A DNA stretch of 12,877 nt from JAGVJT01 sp964471225 (GTDB lineage: Bacteria > Pseudomonadota > Gammaproteobacteria > Legionellales > Legionellaceae), in NCBI GenBank assembly GCA_964471225.1, contig CAYYEZ010000053.1, positions 1 to 12,877 on the forward strand, in the 5' to 3' direction. Every line of letters begins with the position of its first letter. Within the stretch, counting starts at the first letter, position 1. Shown here piece by piece: positions 1 to 7,223 of the stretch. The notes below the pieces were generated by a model. That model was given only the letters and a program-made list of their open reading frames with translations. It had not been told where the DNA came from and did not search any database. The translations under genes were made by a program, and so were the position numbers.

Positions 1-578
1 TGCTGATGAATCAAAAAATGAGAGAAGCAGGGTTACCTTCCCCCAAAACTTTATTACTTCGATTTCCTGTTCCTGTTGATCTGATTGCCGATGAAATCGG
101 TTTTCCCTTGGTGATCAAAACGATTTCTGGCGCGCGTGGACAAGGTGTTTTTTTATGTGAGACGTTTAACCAGTTCCGAGATATGGTTGGATTGCTTGAC
201 CTGCAACGAGAAAAAAATGCGTTTATTGTGCAAGAGTTTATTCAAGAAAGTTATGGATGCGATCTGCGCGTATTCGTGTTAAATGGTCGAGTGTTAGGTT
301 GTATGAAACGCAGCTCTAATGATGGATTTAAAGCGAATTTTTCATTAGGTGGACGCGTTGAATCTTATCCTATTACGTATGAGTTAGAAGATCTTGCATT
401 ACGATCAGCACGTCTTTTTGAGCTTGAAATTGCGGGGATCGACCTTTTGTTCACTAAAAATGGTTTTACGGTGTGCGAAGCAAACTCCTCGCCCGGATTT
501 AAGGGGATGGAAAAAGCAGCTGGTGTAGACATTGCCTCACAGATTGTTGCTTATGCTATCGGAAAGGTTAAAAGGTGA
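1..578 (+). CDS. rimK: RimK-type ATP-grasp ligase, C-terminal part (5' end outside window)
   Basis: The frame is open to the left edge and ends at TGA 576-578, so this is the C-terminal ~190 residues of a protein usually near 300; I infer that about 105 residues are missing. The first visible residues match the 'DKL..LL...G.P.P.T' entry of the RimK ATP-grasp fold. Numbering from the ATG at 6, I see PLVIK (Lys38, ATP-binding), the glycine loop GARGQG (42-47), the hinge VQEFI (75-79), MKRSS...NFSLGG (100-116), GIDLLF (144-149, metal Asp146) and CEANSSPG (157-164, metal/ATP Glu158 and Asn160). RimK adds glutamates to the C-terminus of ribosomal protein S6. The family also contains peptide ligases with other substrates, so the family call is firm but the exact substrate is not. 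The ATG at 6 is internal to the domain and is unlikely to be the real start. The gene converges on efp. Confidence 0.8.
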   Translation, partial: LMNQKMREAGLPSPKTLLLRFPVPVDLIADEIGFPLVIKTISGARGQGVFLCETFNQFRDMVGLLDLQREKNAFIVQEFIQESYGCDLRVFVLNGRVLGCMKRSSNDGFKANFSLGGRVESYPITYELEDLALRSARLFELEIAGIDLLFTKNGFTVCEANSSPGFKGMEKAAGVDIASQIVAYAIGKVKR

Positions 579-601
579 GGTAGCATTTAATCCTCACCCT
601 T
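572..601. terminator. Hairpin terminator between rimK and efp, best oriented for efp
   Basis: An inverted repeat GGTGAGG (574-580) / CCTCACC (592-598) encloses an 11-nt loop, with two more A-T pairs outside one mismatch. Read on the minus strand the hairpin lies just after the efp stop and is followed by TTTTAACC, a usable U-tract. On the plus strand the downstream tract is broken (CTTAATAGTATTATTC), so termination there should be weaker. The rimK stop codon TGA (576-578) sits inside the plus-strand arm. Seen directly; function inferred. Confidence 0.65.
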
Positions 602-608
602 AATAGTA

Positions 609-1178
609 TTATTCTTTTACGCGAGACACATACTCACCATTGCGAGTATCGACTTTAATCACTTCACCTGTTTGGATAAACAGCGGTACGCGAACAACAG
701 CTCCAGTTTCTAATATAGCGGGTTTTCCGCCACCACCGGATGTATCACCTCGAACACCTGGATCTGTCTCGGTAATCTTAAGAGAAACAAAAATTGGCGG
801 CGTGACATTTAATGGTTCATTGTTCCAAAGTGTAACCATGCAGACATCTTGTTCCTTAATCCACTGCAGAGCATTTTCAATCGCTTGAGGGCTTGTTGTG
901 TATTGTTCAAATGTATCTGGAACCATAAAATGCCAGAATTCACCGTCGTGGTAGAGATATTGCATTTCAACATCTACCACATCAGCAGATGAAAGCGATT
1001 CTCCAGATTTATAGGTACGCTCGACAACTCGGCCAGTTTTTAAGTTTCGGATTTTAACGCGCGTAAAAGCCTGACCTTTTCCTGGTTTTACAAATTCACA
1101 CTCAACGATGCTGCATGGCGCATCGTCGATCATGACTTTAAGACCGTTTTTTAGTTCGTTTGTGCTGTAAACAGCCAT
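609..1178 (-). CDS. efp: Translation elongation factor P (EF-P)
   Basis: EF-P binds between the P and E sites of the ribosome and relieves stalling at consecutive prolines. The 189-residue product has the usual family length (about 188). It aligns from end to end with E. coli EF-P: N-terminal KOW-like domain with EFVKPGKGQAF, a middle OB domain with YLYHDGEFWHFM and ETFEQ-like DTFEQY, and a C-terminal OB domain ending in TGEVIKVDTRNGEYVSRVKE. The modified lysine is present as Lys34 in PGKGQ. The start ATG (1176-1178) has a GGAG ribosome site five bases upstream (1184-1187 on this strand). The gene is divergent from epmB, whose product supplies the beta-lysine that modifies Lys34. The ligase EpmA is not in this window. 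I found no convincing promoter by eye in the 95-nt divergent gap on this strand. Confidence 0.98.
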   Translation of the reverse strand: MAVYSTNELKNGLKVMIDDAPCSIVECEFVKPGKGQAFTRVKIRNLKTGRVVERTYKSGESLSSADVVDVEMQYLYHDGEFWHFMVPDTFEQYTTSPQAIENALQWIKEQDVCMVTLWNNEPLNVTPPIFVSLKITETDPGVRGDTSGGGGKPAILETGAVVRVPLFIQTGEVIKVDTRNGEYVSRVKE

Positions 1179-1205
1179 GATGACTCCATTTTTCGTATGT
1201 AATCG

Positions 1206-1234
1206 TTTTCGGGAAACCGATCATTTGTTACAAT
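1206..1234 (+). promoter_or_regulatory. Possible extended -10 promoter for epmB
   Basis: TGTTACAAT (1226-1234) fits an extended -10 (TGnTATAAT) with one hexamer mismatch. The hexamer 17 nt upstream (1206-1211, TTTTCG) is a poor -35, which extended -10 promoters tolerate. Transcription would start near 1241, about 33 nt before the epmB ATG. Consensus match only. Confidence 0.35.
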
Positions 1235-1273
1235 CCAATCAAGTATCAGTAGTTTAACAATTTTGTGTGCTAA

Positions 1274-2257
1274 ATGCGAGATGAAAGCCAGTCTTGGCAA
1301 CAGATTCTAGCCACGGGCTTTTCGAACGCGGCAGATTTACTTGATTTTCTAGAGCTTCCTAGAGATCCCGCGTCCGTTGAAGCTGAGCGCCTTTTTGCGA
1401 CGCGTGTTCCGAGAGGTTTTGCTGCTCGTATGGAAAAAGGTAATCTTTCTGACCCATTGCTTTTGCAAGTGCTGAGTCAAGTTTCCGAGCTCGAGACTCA
1501 CTCGGCATTTACACCGGATCCGTTAGGTGAAAAAGAATCTAATCCACTGACAGGCCTGATTCATAAGTATCATGGTCGTGTTTTATTAACCGTGACTGGC
1601 ACGTGCGCGATAAATTGTCGTTATTGTTTCCGACGCCATTTTCCCTATCAAGAAAACAACCCTGGTCGTCAGGGCTGGTTGCGGGTATTAGATTATATCC
1701 GTGCAGATACAAGTATTCATGAGGTGATTTTCAGTGGTGGAGATCCACTGTTGGCGACAGATAAAACACTAGGCTTCTTAATAGCAGAGCTTGAATCTGT
1801 ACCGCATGTGACGACGTTACGTATCCATACACGAGTCCCTGTCGTACTGCCTGAGCGTATAACGCCAGCATTTTGTCAGTTGTTGCACCAGAGTCGCTTA
1901 AGTGTGGTCGTTGTGTTGCATATCAATCATCCACGGGAACTAAATTATGAGGTCGAAAATGTGTGTGATGCATTGCGTCGGCAAGGTTGTCATTTACTAA
2001 ATCAGTCAGTTTTATTGAAAGGTGTAAACGACTCCTCAGGAGTGTTGATAGCGCTCAGTCAGCAGTTGTTTGCATATGGAATTATGCCTTATTACTTGCA
2101 TCTTTTGGATAAAGTTCAAGGTGCTGCGCATTATGATGTGAGTGAGGAAGAGGCCAAAAGATTACATCAAGCGCTTTTTGAGAATCTACCTGGATATTTG
2201 GTCCCTCGCTTAGTGCGAGAAGTACCCCATGCTCGACATAAAATATGTATATTTTGA
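1274..2257 (+). CDS. epmB: EF-P--(R)-beta-lysine pathway lysine 2,3-aminomutase
   Basis: EpmB (YjeK) is a radical SAM, PLP-dependent enzyme that converts (S)-alpha-lysine to (R)-beta-lysine, which EpmA then attaches to Lys34 of EF-P. The 327-residue protein carries the iron-sulfur motif CAINCRYC (Cys111, Cys115, Cys118), followed by FRRHFPY and the SAM-binding GGDPL. It also has the EpmB-type YYLHLLDKVQGAAHYDVSEEEA stretch near residue 275. The C-terminus (VPRLVREVPHARHK) aligns with the region that holds the PLP lysine in E. coli EpmB, so Lys323 is the candidate. The tail after it is only four residues long, shorter than in E. coli. It is a short EpmB/YjeK type without the long extensions of clostridial lysine aminomutases. 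The ATG at 1274 lacks a clear ribosome site. It is the first Met of the frame, and the N-terminal W..ql....... region matches the family. Divergence from efp strongly supports the assignment. Confidence 0.95.
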   Translation: MRDESQSWQQILATGFSNAADLLDFLELPRDPASVEAERLFATRVPRGFAARMEKGNLSDPLLLQVLSQVSELETHSAFTPDPLGEKESNPLTGLIHKYHGRVLLTVTGTCAINCRYCFRRHFPYQENNPGRQGWLRVLDYIRADTSIHEVIFSGGDPLLATDKTLGFLIAELESVPHVTTLRIHTRVPVVLPERITPAFCQLLHQSRLSVVVVLHINHPRELNYEVENVCDALRRQGCHLLNQSVLLKGVNDSSGVLIALSQQLFAYGIMPYYLHLLDKVQGAAHYDVSEEEAKRLHQALFENLPGYLVPRLVREVPHARHKICIF

Positions 2258-2282
2258 ACCGCCTATAGATTCTTCTGATAAT
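2254..2282 (+). promoter_or_regulatory. Candidate sigma-70 promoter for fadE
   Basis: TTGAAC (2254-2259) and GATAAT (2277-2282) are separated by exactly 17 nt. These match the consensus at 4/6 and 5/6. The -35 box overlaps the epmB stop codon (TGA 2255-2257). Transcription would begin near 2289, leaving a leader of about 43 nt before the fadE ATG. Found by eye; not verified. Confidence 0.5.
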
Positions 2283-2331
2283 TTTAACATATCATAATTC
2301 AAAATCTGTTTTGATAGACAAGGATGAGATA

Positions 2332-4758
2332 ATGATTAATGTGTTGTTGTTTATTTTTTTCATTGTATTTACGCTGGCAGTGTTGGTGCGTCAAATTAAG
2401 CCTATGATTTGGATAGTCGGATCTGTGGCCTATCTTGTTATTTCGACATTAATACTGTCGATGCCAAAGTTATTTGCTTTGCCTTTATGGATTGTGACAT
2501 GCTCTGCCATTGCGATTTTGAGTCTGTCGCCGCTAAGAAAATGGTTAAGCTCTGTCTTTTTCAAGCATGCACAAAAAGTAGTACCTCGGTTGTCTAAAAC
2601 AGAAGAAGAGGCTTTAAATGCCGGAGATACTTGGATTGAAAAAAGCATCTTCCTAGGACAGCCTGATTGGGATGGGTTATTCGAGATTAAGACAGAGCTC
2701 ACTACTACTGAACAGTCTTTTGTTGATAATGAAGTAAATACGCTATGTGAAATGCTAAATGAGTGGGAAATTAGCCAAGCACAAGATTTACCTGAGCACG
2801 TGTGGCGTTATATAAAAGAACAAGGCTTTTTAGGGCTAGTTATTCCAGAAGCATATGGCGGTAAAGGATTTTCAGCGCGCGCACACTCTGATATCGTTTT
2901 GAAGGTCGCGAGTCGCTCAACAGTTGCTGCAGTGACTGTCATGGTGCCTAATTCCTTGGGGCCAGGTGAGTTGTTGTGTCACTATGGGACCAAAGCACAA
3001 AAAGACTACTATCTGCCTCGTCTTGCACAAGGTATCGATATTCCTTGTTTTGCACTGACTGAGCCTGAAGCAGGTAGCGATGCGACCTCTATTCAATCTA
3101 CAGCAGTCGTTGTAGAGAGAAACTCTATCCTTGGTCTGTCAATTACACTGAATAAACGATGGATTACCTTATCTTCTGTGGCCACATTGATTGGTGTTGC
3201 TGTCCAACTCAAAGATCCTGACGGGCTTTTGAAGGGTGTTGGACACGAAGGAATTACTTGTGTGCTGATTCCGCGTAATGTTGAAAATCTTGAAATTGGT
3301 AATCGTCATCTTCCTGCAAACCAGCCTTTCATGAATGGTACAATTCGCGGAAAAGACATTTTTGTTCCAATTGATAGTATTATTGGTGGGCAGACAATGG
3401 CTGGGCGCGGTTGGCAAATGTTGGTTGAATGTTTGTCGATCGGACGCTCAATTTCACTTCCCGCTTTAGGTTCTGCCTCATCGTCTATGGCGTATCTTGT
3501 TACAAGTGCGTTCTCGCGTATTCGACGACAATTTAATGTTGATTTGGTTCAATTCGAAGGAATTGAAGAAAAACTTGCAGAGATTGGTGGGTGGAATTAT
3601 CTTGTCAATGCCACGAGACTTTTAACTGTTGCGGCAGTAAATCTTCACAAAAAGCCATCTGTTGCCTCTGCGATTACCAAATATTTTAATACCGAATTAG
3701 CTCGCGCTACAATTAATCACGCGATGGATATTCACGGTGGACGCGCGGTCGTGATGGGGCCAAGAAATTATTTGATGAATTATTATCAAGGTATCCCGAT
3801 TTCCGTCACAGTGGAGGGCGCCAACATTATGACGCGCAATCTGCTGATTTTTGGTCAAGGTTCTATGGCGTGTCATCCTTTTATTCGTGATGAATTTTAT
3901 GCGATTTCAAAAGGAGATAAAGAAGCATTTCATCAGTTAGTCTGGGGTCATATTGCTTATAGTTTGCGTTCTTTCGCTAAAGCAATGTCTAGTGCTTGGA
4001 CGTTAGGTTTCTTGCTGCCCTCACCAAGAAAAACGATGAAGCGACAGTATCAACACTTAACACGCTTGAGTACAGCGTTTGCTTGGATGGCCGATTTATC
4101 TCTTCTTGTGTTAGGAAGCGATTTAAAGCGTAAAGAGCGTCTGTCTGCGCGGCTGGGTGATGCGATGTCTCATCTTTATCTGGCAATGGGCGTTTTGCGT
4201 GCTTTTGAAGAAAATGGTGGGGAAGAGGAAGAACGTATTCACGCTGAGTGGGCTTTGCAATATTGTTTCCATCAGACAGAGAAAGCATTGCTTGAGCTCT
4301 GTCATAATTTCCCATCTCGCTATTTGGGATTAAAAATGCGCTTATGTATTTTCCCTTTCGGTTCAATATGTCGGTACCCGAGCGATAAAGCATCTCATCG
4401 ACTTGCACGATTGATGACTACAAATAATCGTTACCGCGATATGCTCAAAAAATTTATTTATCTTTCAGGTGTGAAAGACGAACCGGTTGATCGTGTTGAG
4501 TCAACGTTTCAAATGATTCTTGCTCATGAAGAGTTATTAAAAAAGGTACGTCGTGAGAAAAGGCTAAATGCTTCAAATTTAAAAGAAGGTTTGCAGCAAA
4601 TGTTAGAGTCAGGGCGATTAACTGCTGAAGAAATGGCGTCTGTGATTGAAATTGAAAAAGCACGTTGGGACGCGATTTTGGTGGATGAATTTGATGCTGA
4701 CTCGATGAATAACAAGAGTTATGCTTCTATTATTGAAAAGTACCCTGATCCATTTTAA
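2332..4758 (+). CDS. fadE: Acyl-CoA dehydrogenase FadE, membrane-anchored
   Basis: FadE catalyses the first, FAD-dependent step of fatty-acid beta-oxidation (acyl-CoA to trans-2-enoyl-CoA). I prefer the ATG at 2332, preceded by AAGGA (2320-2324) at 7 nt, over the upstream in-frame TTG at 2311; this gives 808 residues, against 814 in E. coli. Residues 1-66 contain about three hydrophobic segments (roughly 2-19, 24-43, 48-66), the typical membrane anchor. The acyl-CoA dehydrogenase core follows: PEAYGGKGF, FALTEPEAGSDATS (from 240), DIHGGRAV (466-473) and TVEGANIMTRNL (from 493), where Glu495 is the candidate catalytic base. From about residue 520 to the end lies the bacterial FadE C-terminal domain (DUF1974 type). 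The gene is intact and is followed after 13 nt by an uncharacterised gene, so the two are probably cotranscribed. Confidence 0.95.
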   Translation: MINVLLFIFFIVFTLAVLVRQIKPMIWIVGSVAYLVISTLILSMPKLFALPLWIVTCSAIAILSLSPLRKWLSSVFFKHAQKVVPRLSKTEEEALNAGDTWIEKSIFLGQPDWDGLFEIKTELTTTEQSFVDNEVNTLCEMLNEWEISQAQDLPEHVWRYIKEQGFLGLVIPEAYGGKGFSARAHSDIVLKVASRSTVAAVTVMVPNSLGPGELLCHYGTKAQKDYYLPRLAQGIDIPCFALTEPEAGSDATSIQSTAVVVERNSILGLSITLNKRWITLSSVATLIGVAVQLKDPDGLLKGVGHEGITCVLIPRNVENLEIGNRHLPANQPFMNGTIRGKDIFVPIDSIIGGQTMAGRGWQMLVECLSIGRSISLPALGSASSSMAYLVTSAFSRIRRQFNVDLVQFEGIEEKLAEIGGWNYLVNATRLLTVAAVNLHKKPSVASAITKYFNTELARATINHAMDIHGGRAVVMGPRNYLMNYYQGIPISVTVEGANIMTRNLLIFGQGSMACHPFIRDEFYAISKGDKEAFHQLVWGHIAYSLRSFAKAMSSAWTLGFLLPSPRKTMKRQYQHLTRLSTAFAWMADLSLLVLGSDLKRKERLSARLGDAMSHLYLAMGVLRAFEENGGEEEERIHAEWALQYCFHQTEKALLELCHNFPSRYLGLKMRLCIFPFGSICRYPSDKASHRLARLMTTNNRYRDMLKKFIYLSGVKDEPVDRVESTFQMILAHEELLKKVRREKRLNASNLKEGLQQMLESGRLTAEEMASVIEIEKARWDAILVDEFDADSMNNKSYASIIEKYPDPF

Positions 4759-4771
4759 AGAGGAGGCTAAA

Positions 4772-5503
4772 ATGTCTATACCGAGTCGAGAGACGTTTCA
4801 GTCTTTGGTAGACTTAGTAAAGTATTGTGCAGAATCAGCAACGTATCTGCATAAACAATCGGTCGCTATTTTTAAAAAAGAAAAAAAATCAGATGCATTT
4901 AGTGGATTTTTATCTGCGCTATGGAATTATGCCGTTAATATTGGCAAACAATACAGCATCAGTGCGCCTTTCAATGGTCAACGTGTGATTGGCCCTGCGG
5001 AGACGTGGGCCAAAATACAATGCTCAGAGAGCATGCCAAATCCGGTTCCCGAGGGCGAAGCCGCTCGCGAGCTGACATTTGAAATCATTAATCAACCTGA
5101 GGGTAAGGTTGGTCGGGTGTATCGACAATCGAATGGCAATTATGTCTCGGAACAAACGTGTGTTTATCTTGATTCTTTATTTCAAGCCTGGATGGCAAAG
5201 AATCATATAGAAAGAAAAGATAATGTGATGTATGGACCCAATGCTGATGGCGATAGAGTCAGGCTTTCGGCTAGTGAATTACAGAGTAAGATGAATCATG
5301 CAGACGATGGCTTCGCCTCTTATGTACAAAAAGAAACGGGTAATAAATATGGTATTAAAGATGTAACGATTGCTGTTGAGAGGGCTGCTGTTGTCGAGAC
5401 ACAAATACCTGCGGCTAAAATTGATGCCGTACAACCAAATCAGCCGGATGCTCCCAGTGCAGGGGGATCAGTCGCTGGTGGTGGTATGGGGGGCGGTCAC
5501 TAG
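4772..5503 (+). CDS. Uncharacterised 243-residue protein with Gly-rich C-terminal tail
   Basis: I do not recognise this protein. The start is set by a perfect AGGAGG (4761-4766) five bases before ATG 4772; an earlier in-frame start (4721) lies inside fadE and is less likely. No signal peptide is visible. The N-terminal ~60 residues are amphipathic and lysine-rich (KKEKK at 35-39), with a moderately hydrophobic stretch FLSALWNYAVNIG (46-58). Residues 60-205 look like a folded soluble domain without a motif I can name. Residues 206-230 form a Pro/Ala/Gln-rich linker, followed by a Gly-rich tail (231-242) ending in His. Three cysteines are present (Cys19, Cys84, Cys130). It lies 13 nt after fadE and so probably shares its transcript. 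Its 3' end overlaps murU, on the opposite strand, by 36 bp. An A-rich run at 4871-4889 could be slippery. The good ribosome site and intact frame argue for a real gene; a function cannot be given. Confidence 0.8.
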   Translation: MSIPSRETFQSLVDLVKYCAESATYLHKQSVAIFKKEKKSDAFSGFLSALWNYAVNIGKQYSISAPFNGQRVIGPAETWAKIQCSESMPNPVPEGEAARELTFEIINQPEGKVGRVYRQSNGNYVSEQTCVYLDSLFQAWMAKNHIERKDNVMYGPNADGDRVRLSASELQSKMNHADDGFASYVQKETGNKYGIKDVTIAVERAAVVETQIPAAKIDAVQPNQPDAPSAGGSVAGGGMGGGH

Positions 5504-6160
5504 GACTTGCTGCAGATATTGCAAGCGCGCCGGTGTCCCAATATCCACCCAAGTGCCATGGTAAATTTCACCACTGATTTTTTGATGTTGAGCCCAGTCT
5601 CGAAGTAATGGGCTTAACGAAAATCGTCGAAATTTTTCTTTCGCAAACCACTGCGGATGATAAATTGCAATGCCTGAAAAAATAAAATGTCGATTCTCAA
5701 GACTCAAGAGCCCTTCGGTTGATAATCCAAAATCCGCAGAGTGGTGGATATCCGATTGTGGGACTAATATCAGATGCCCTGCAAGTGTAGGTGCGGGAGC
5801 TTTTAATTTTGAAAAGTCATAATCAGTGTAGATGTCTGCATTGATTGTGATAACGGGGGTTTGCTTTAGGTGGGGGGCTAAACCTACGAGTGTTCCGCCT
5901 GTTTCTAATCCGCCTGGAGGCTCGGGCAAGTAAGTAATCTCTAAACCAAATCGTGCGCCATTTCCCAAGTGACGTTTGATTTGATCTCCTAAATAGGCGT
6001 GATTGATAAAAAGCTGTTCAATGCCTGCTTGTTTTAGTTTGATGATATGATGCTCAATCAGCGGGATACCTTGAACCAAGCATAGTGCTTTTGGTCTATG
6101 CCGCGTGATGGGGTAAAGGCGCTCCCCTCGACCTGCTGAGAAAATAAGTGCTGATTTCAT
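5468..6160 (-). CDS. murU: N-acetylmuramate alpha-1-phosphate uridylyltransferase
   Basis: MurU converts MurNAc-alpha-1-phosphate and UTP to UDP-MurNAc in the cytoplasm, the second step of a cell-wall recycling route that bypasses de novo UDP-MurNAc synthesis. The 230-residue protein has the sugar-nucleotidyltransferase signature AGRGERLYP (9-17) with PKAL (23-26), then the MurU-like LIEHHI, INHAYLGDQI, GLETGG (84-89) and NADIYTDYDF (107-116), with Asp109 as the metal ligand. The length is normal for MurU and shorter than RmlA-type enzymes. Its ATG overlaps the amgK stop in ATGA (6157-6160), implying translational coupling with the kinase that makes its substrate. The C-terminal 12 codons overlap the convergent unknown gene, so the tail (…TTTSD) is probably not conserved. 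A related hexose-1-phosphate specificity is possible, but the amgK partner makes MurU much more likely. Confidence 0.93.
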   Translation of the reverse strand: MKSALIFSAGRGERLYPITRHRPKALCLVQGIPLIEHHIIKLKQAGIEQLFINHAYLGDQIKRHLGNGARFGLEITYLPEPPGGLETGGTLVGLAPHLKQTPVITINADIYTDYDFSKLKAPAPTLAGHLILVPQSDIHHSADFGLSTEGLLSLENRHFIFSGIAIYHPQWFAKEKFRRFSLSPLLRDWAQHQKISGEIYHGTWVDIGTPARLQYLQQVLVTAPHTTTSD

Positions 6161-7164
6161 GCGGGTTGTCTCTCTTCAAACACCGGTGTTATTTTTTTCT
6201 CAATTAGTTCAAAAAGCCAGTGAAAAGCTGGATATTGCATCGCACATTGCTTCGTGTATGCAAGCGTGAGGGGTAAATCTTTCAAGTAATTGGGTTTCCC
6301 ATCACGTAAATATAATCGCGAAAAAATTCCTAATACTTTCAAATGACGTTGTAATCCACACCAATCCAGGCCTTGTTGAAATTCGTCTAAGGACCAATTA
6401 AACGTGTCAGGTAAGTGCTCATAAAAATACAAGATCGAGTTTTTTCGAAAATCATCTTTCAGGTGGATATAGCAATCTTTGATAAGAGAAACTAAGTCGT
6501 AAGTAAATGGCCCTTTCATTGCATCTTGAAAATCGAGCACACCTACTTCAAGACGCTCTGCCTGTTGATCATTTAAGATTACGAGATTGCGTGAGTGATA
6601 GTCGCGGTGAATAAAACACTGTGGTTGGTCAGAAAGATGGAGAGCAAGGTTCATGAGTAAAATATCGAGCTGTTTTTCTTCTTGAGCATCGAGTGATAAG
6701 CCCAATAGTTTTTCTAAAAACCAAGAGCGAAAAAGCATCATTTCTTGCAGCATGTGTGCTGTATCAAATTTGGGGAGCAGCGGTTGCTGTGTCGGGCATT
6801 GTTGGATTTGAATTAATGTATTTAAAGCGGCCTGATAGCGTGGAGCGATGTTTTCTGTAGTAAGGTATGTTGTGAGCAGTGTGTCTCCAAAATCCTCCAA
6901 GAGTAAAAAGCCTTCTTGAGGCTGCTTTGCAATAATTTCCGGCGCATGAACTTGATGATGGCGTAAAACTTCATCAATAAGCATAAAAGAAAGGAGACTT
7001 TCTTTTTCAGGAGGGGCATCCATCACGATATAGCTGTGTTTCTCATGATATAGTCGATAATATCGTCTGAAGCTTGCGTCACCCGTGATTGGTTTCAGAG
7101 TAAAATCATTGAACATAGATAATCCCTTCAACCATTCGTTCAGTGCGTTTTCTCGTTGAGACAT
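6157..7164 (-). CDS. amgK: N-acetylmuramate/N-acetylglucosamine anomeric kinase
   Basis: AmgK phosphorylates MurNAc (and GlcNAc) at the anomeric position with ATP and hands MurNAc-alpha-1-phosphate to MurU. It belongs to the aminoglycoside-phosphotransferase fold. I chose the ATG at 7164 because GGAAGGAG (7171-7178 on this strand) lies just upstream. The in-frame ATG at 7182 would place that ribosome site inside the coding region. This gives 335 residues. I see the nucleotide loop region GDASFRRYYR, YIVMDAPPEKE, GFLLLEDFGDT (hinge), the catalytic loop FIHRDYHSRNL with Asp188 and Asn193, and the metal motif VLDFQDA with Asp211, followed by GPFTYDLVSLIKD. The amgK-murU pair divergent from lptD-surA is the arrangement known in Pseudomonas. 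It may be transcribed from the short divergent gap shared with lptD. Confidence 0.94.
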   Translation of the reverse strand: MSQRENALNEWLKGLSMFNDFTLKPITGDASFRRYYRLYHEKHSYIVMDAPPEKESLLSFMLIDEVLRHHQVHAPEIIAKQPQEGFLLLEDFGDTLLTTYLTTENIAPRYQAALNTLIQIQQCPTQQPLLPKFDTAHMLQEMMLFRSWFLEKLLGLSLDAQEEKQLDILLMNLALHLSDQPQCFIHRDYHSRNLVILNDQQAERLEVGVLDFQDAMKGPFTYDLVSLIKDCYIHLKDDFRKNSILYFYEHLPDTFNWSLDEFQQGLDWCGLQRHLKVLGIFSRLYLRDGKPNYLKDLPLTLAYTKQCAMQYPAFHWLFELIEKKITPVFEERQPA

Positions 7165-7172
7165 GCTATACT
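7164..7172 (+). promoter_or_regulatory. Possible extended -10 promoter for lptD
   Basis: TGCTATACT is an extended -10 with TATACT (7167-7172) matching 5/6. No good -35 is present 17 nt upstream (TGCGTT). Transcription would begin near 7179, about 44 nt before the lptD ATG. It overlaps the amgK start region on the other strand, so the two divergent promoters would be interlocked. Consensus match only. Confidence 0.38.
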
Positions 7173-7194
7173 CCTTCCCCATTCAAAAAGTGTG

Positions 7195-7223
7195 ATCATA
7201 AGGCATTTTTGTGCTATTGAATA
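7195..7223 (-). promoter_or_regulatory. Possible promoter for amgK-murU
   Basis: On the minus strand TATGAT (7195-7200) matches a -10 box at 5/6, and TATTCA (7218-7223) lies 17 nt upstream as a weak -35. Transcription would start near 7188, about 24 nt before the amgK ATG. The weak -35 abuts the lptD start codon. Tentative. Confidence 0.3.

Noticed and set aside
640..888. 82-codon open frame on the plus strand inside efp
   Set aside because: Antisense shadow of a highly conserved EF-P coding region; no family resemblance.
2311..2331. Upstream TTG start for fadE adding seven residues
   Set aside because: The ribosome site AAGGA would then lie inside the coding region; ATG 2332 is correctly spaced from it and begins the hydrophobic anchor directly.
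3989..4408. 139-codon open frame on the minus strand inside fadE
   Set aside because: It is fully antisense to the conserved C-terminal FadE domain, has no ribosome site or recognisable motif, and its composition is what the fadE codons dictate.
5506..5524. CTTGC...GCAAG inverted repeat after the orphan gene as a terminator
   Set aside because: Only five base pairs with a 10-nt loop, no T-tract, and it lies within the murU coding sequence.
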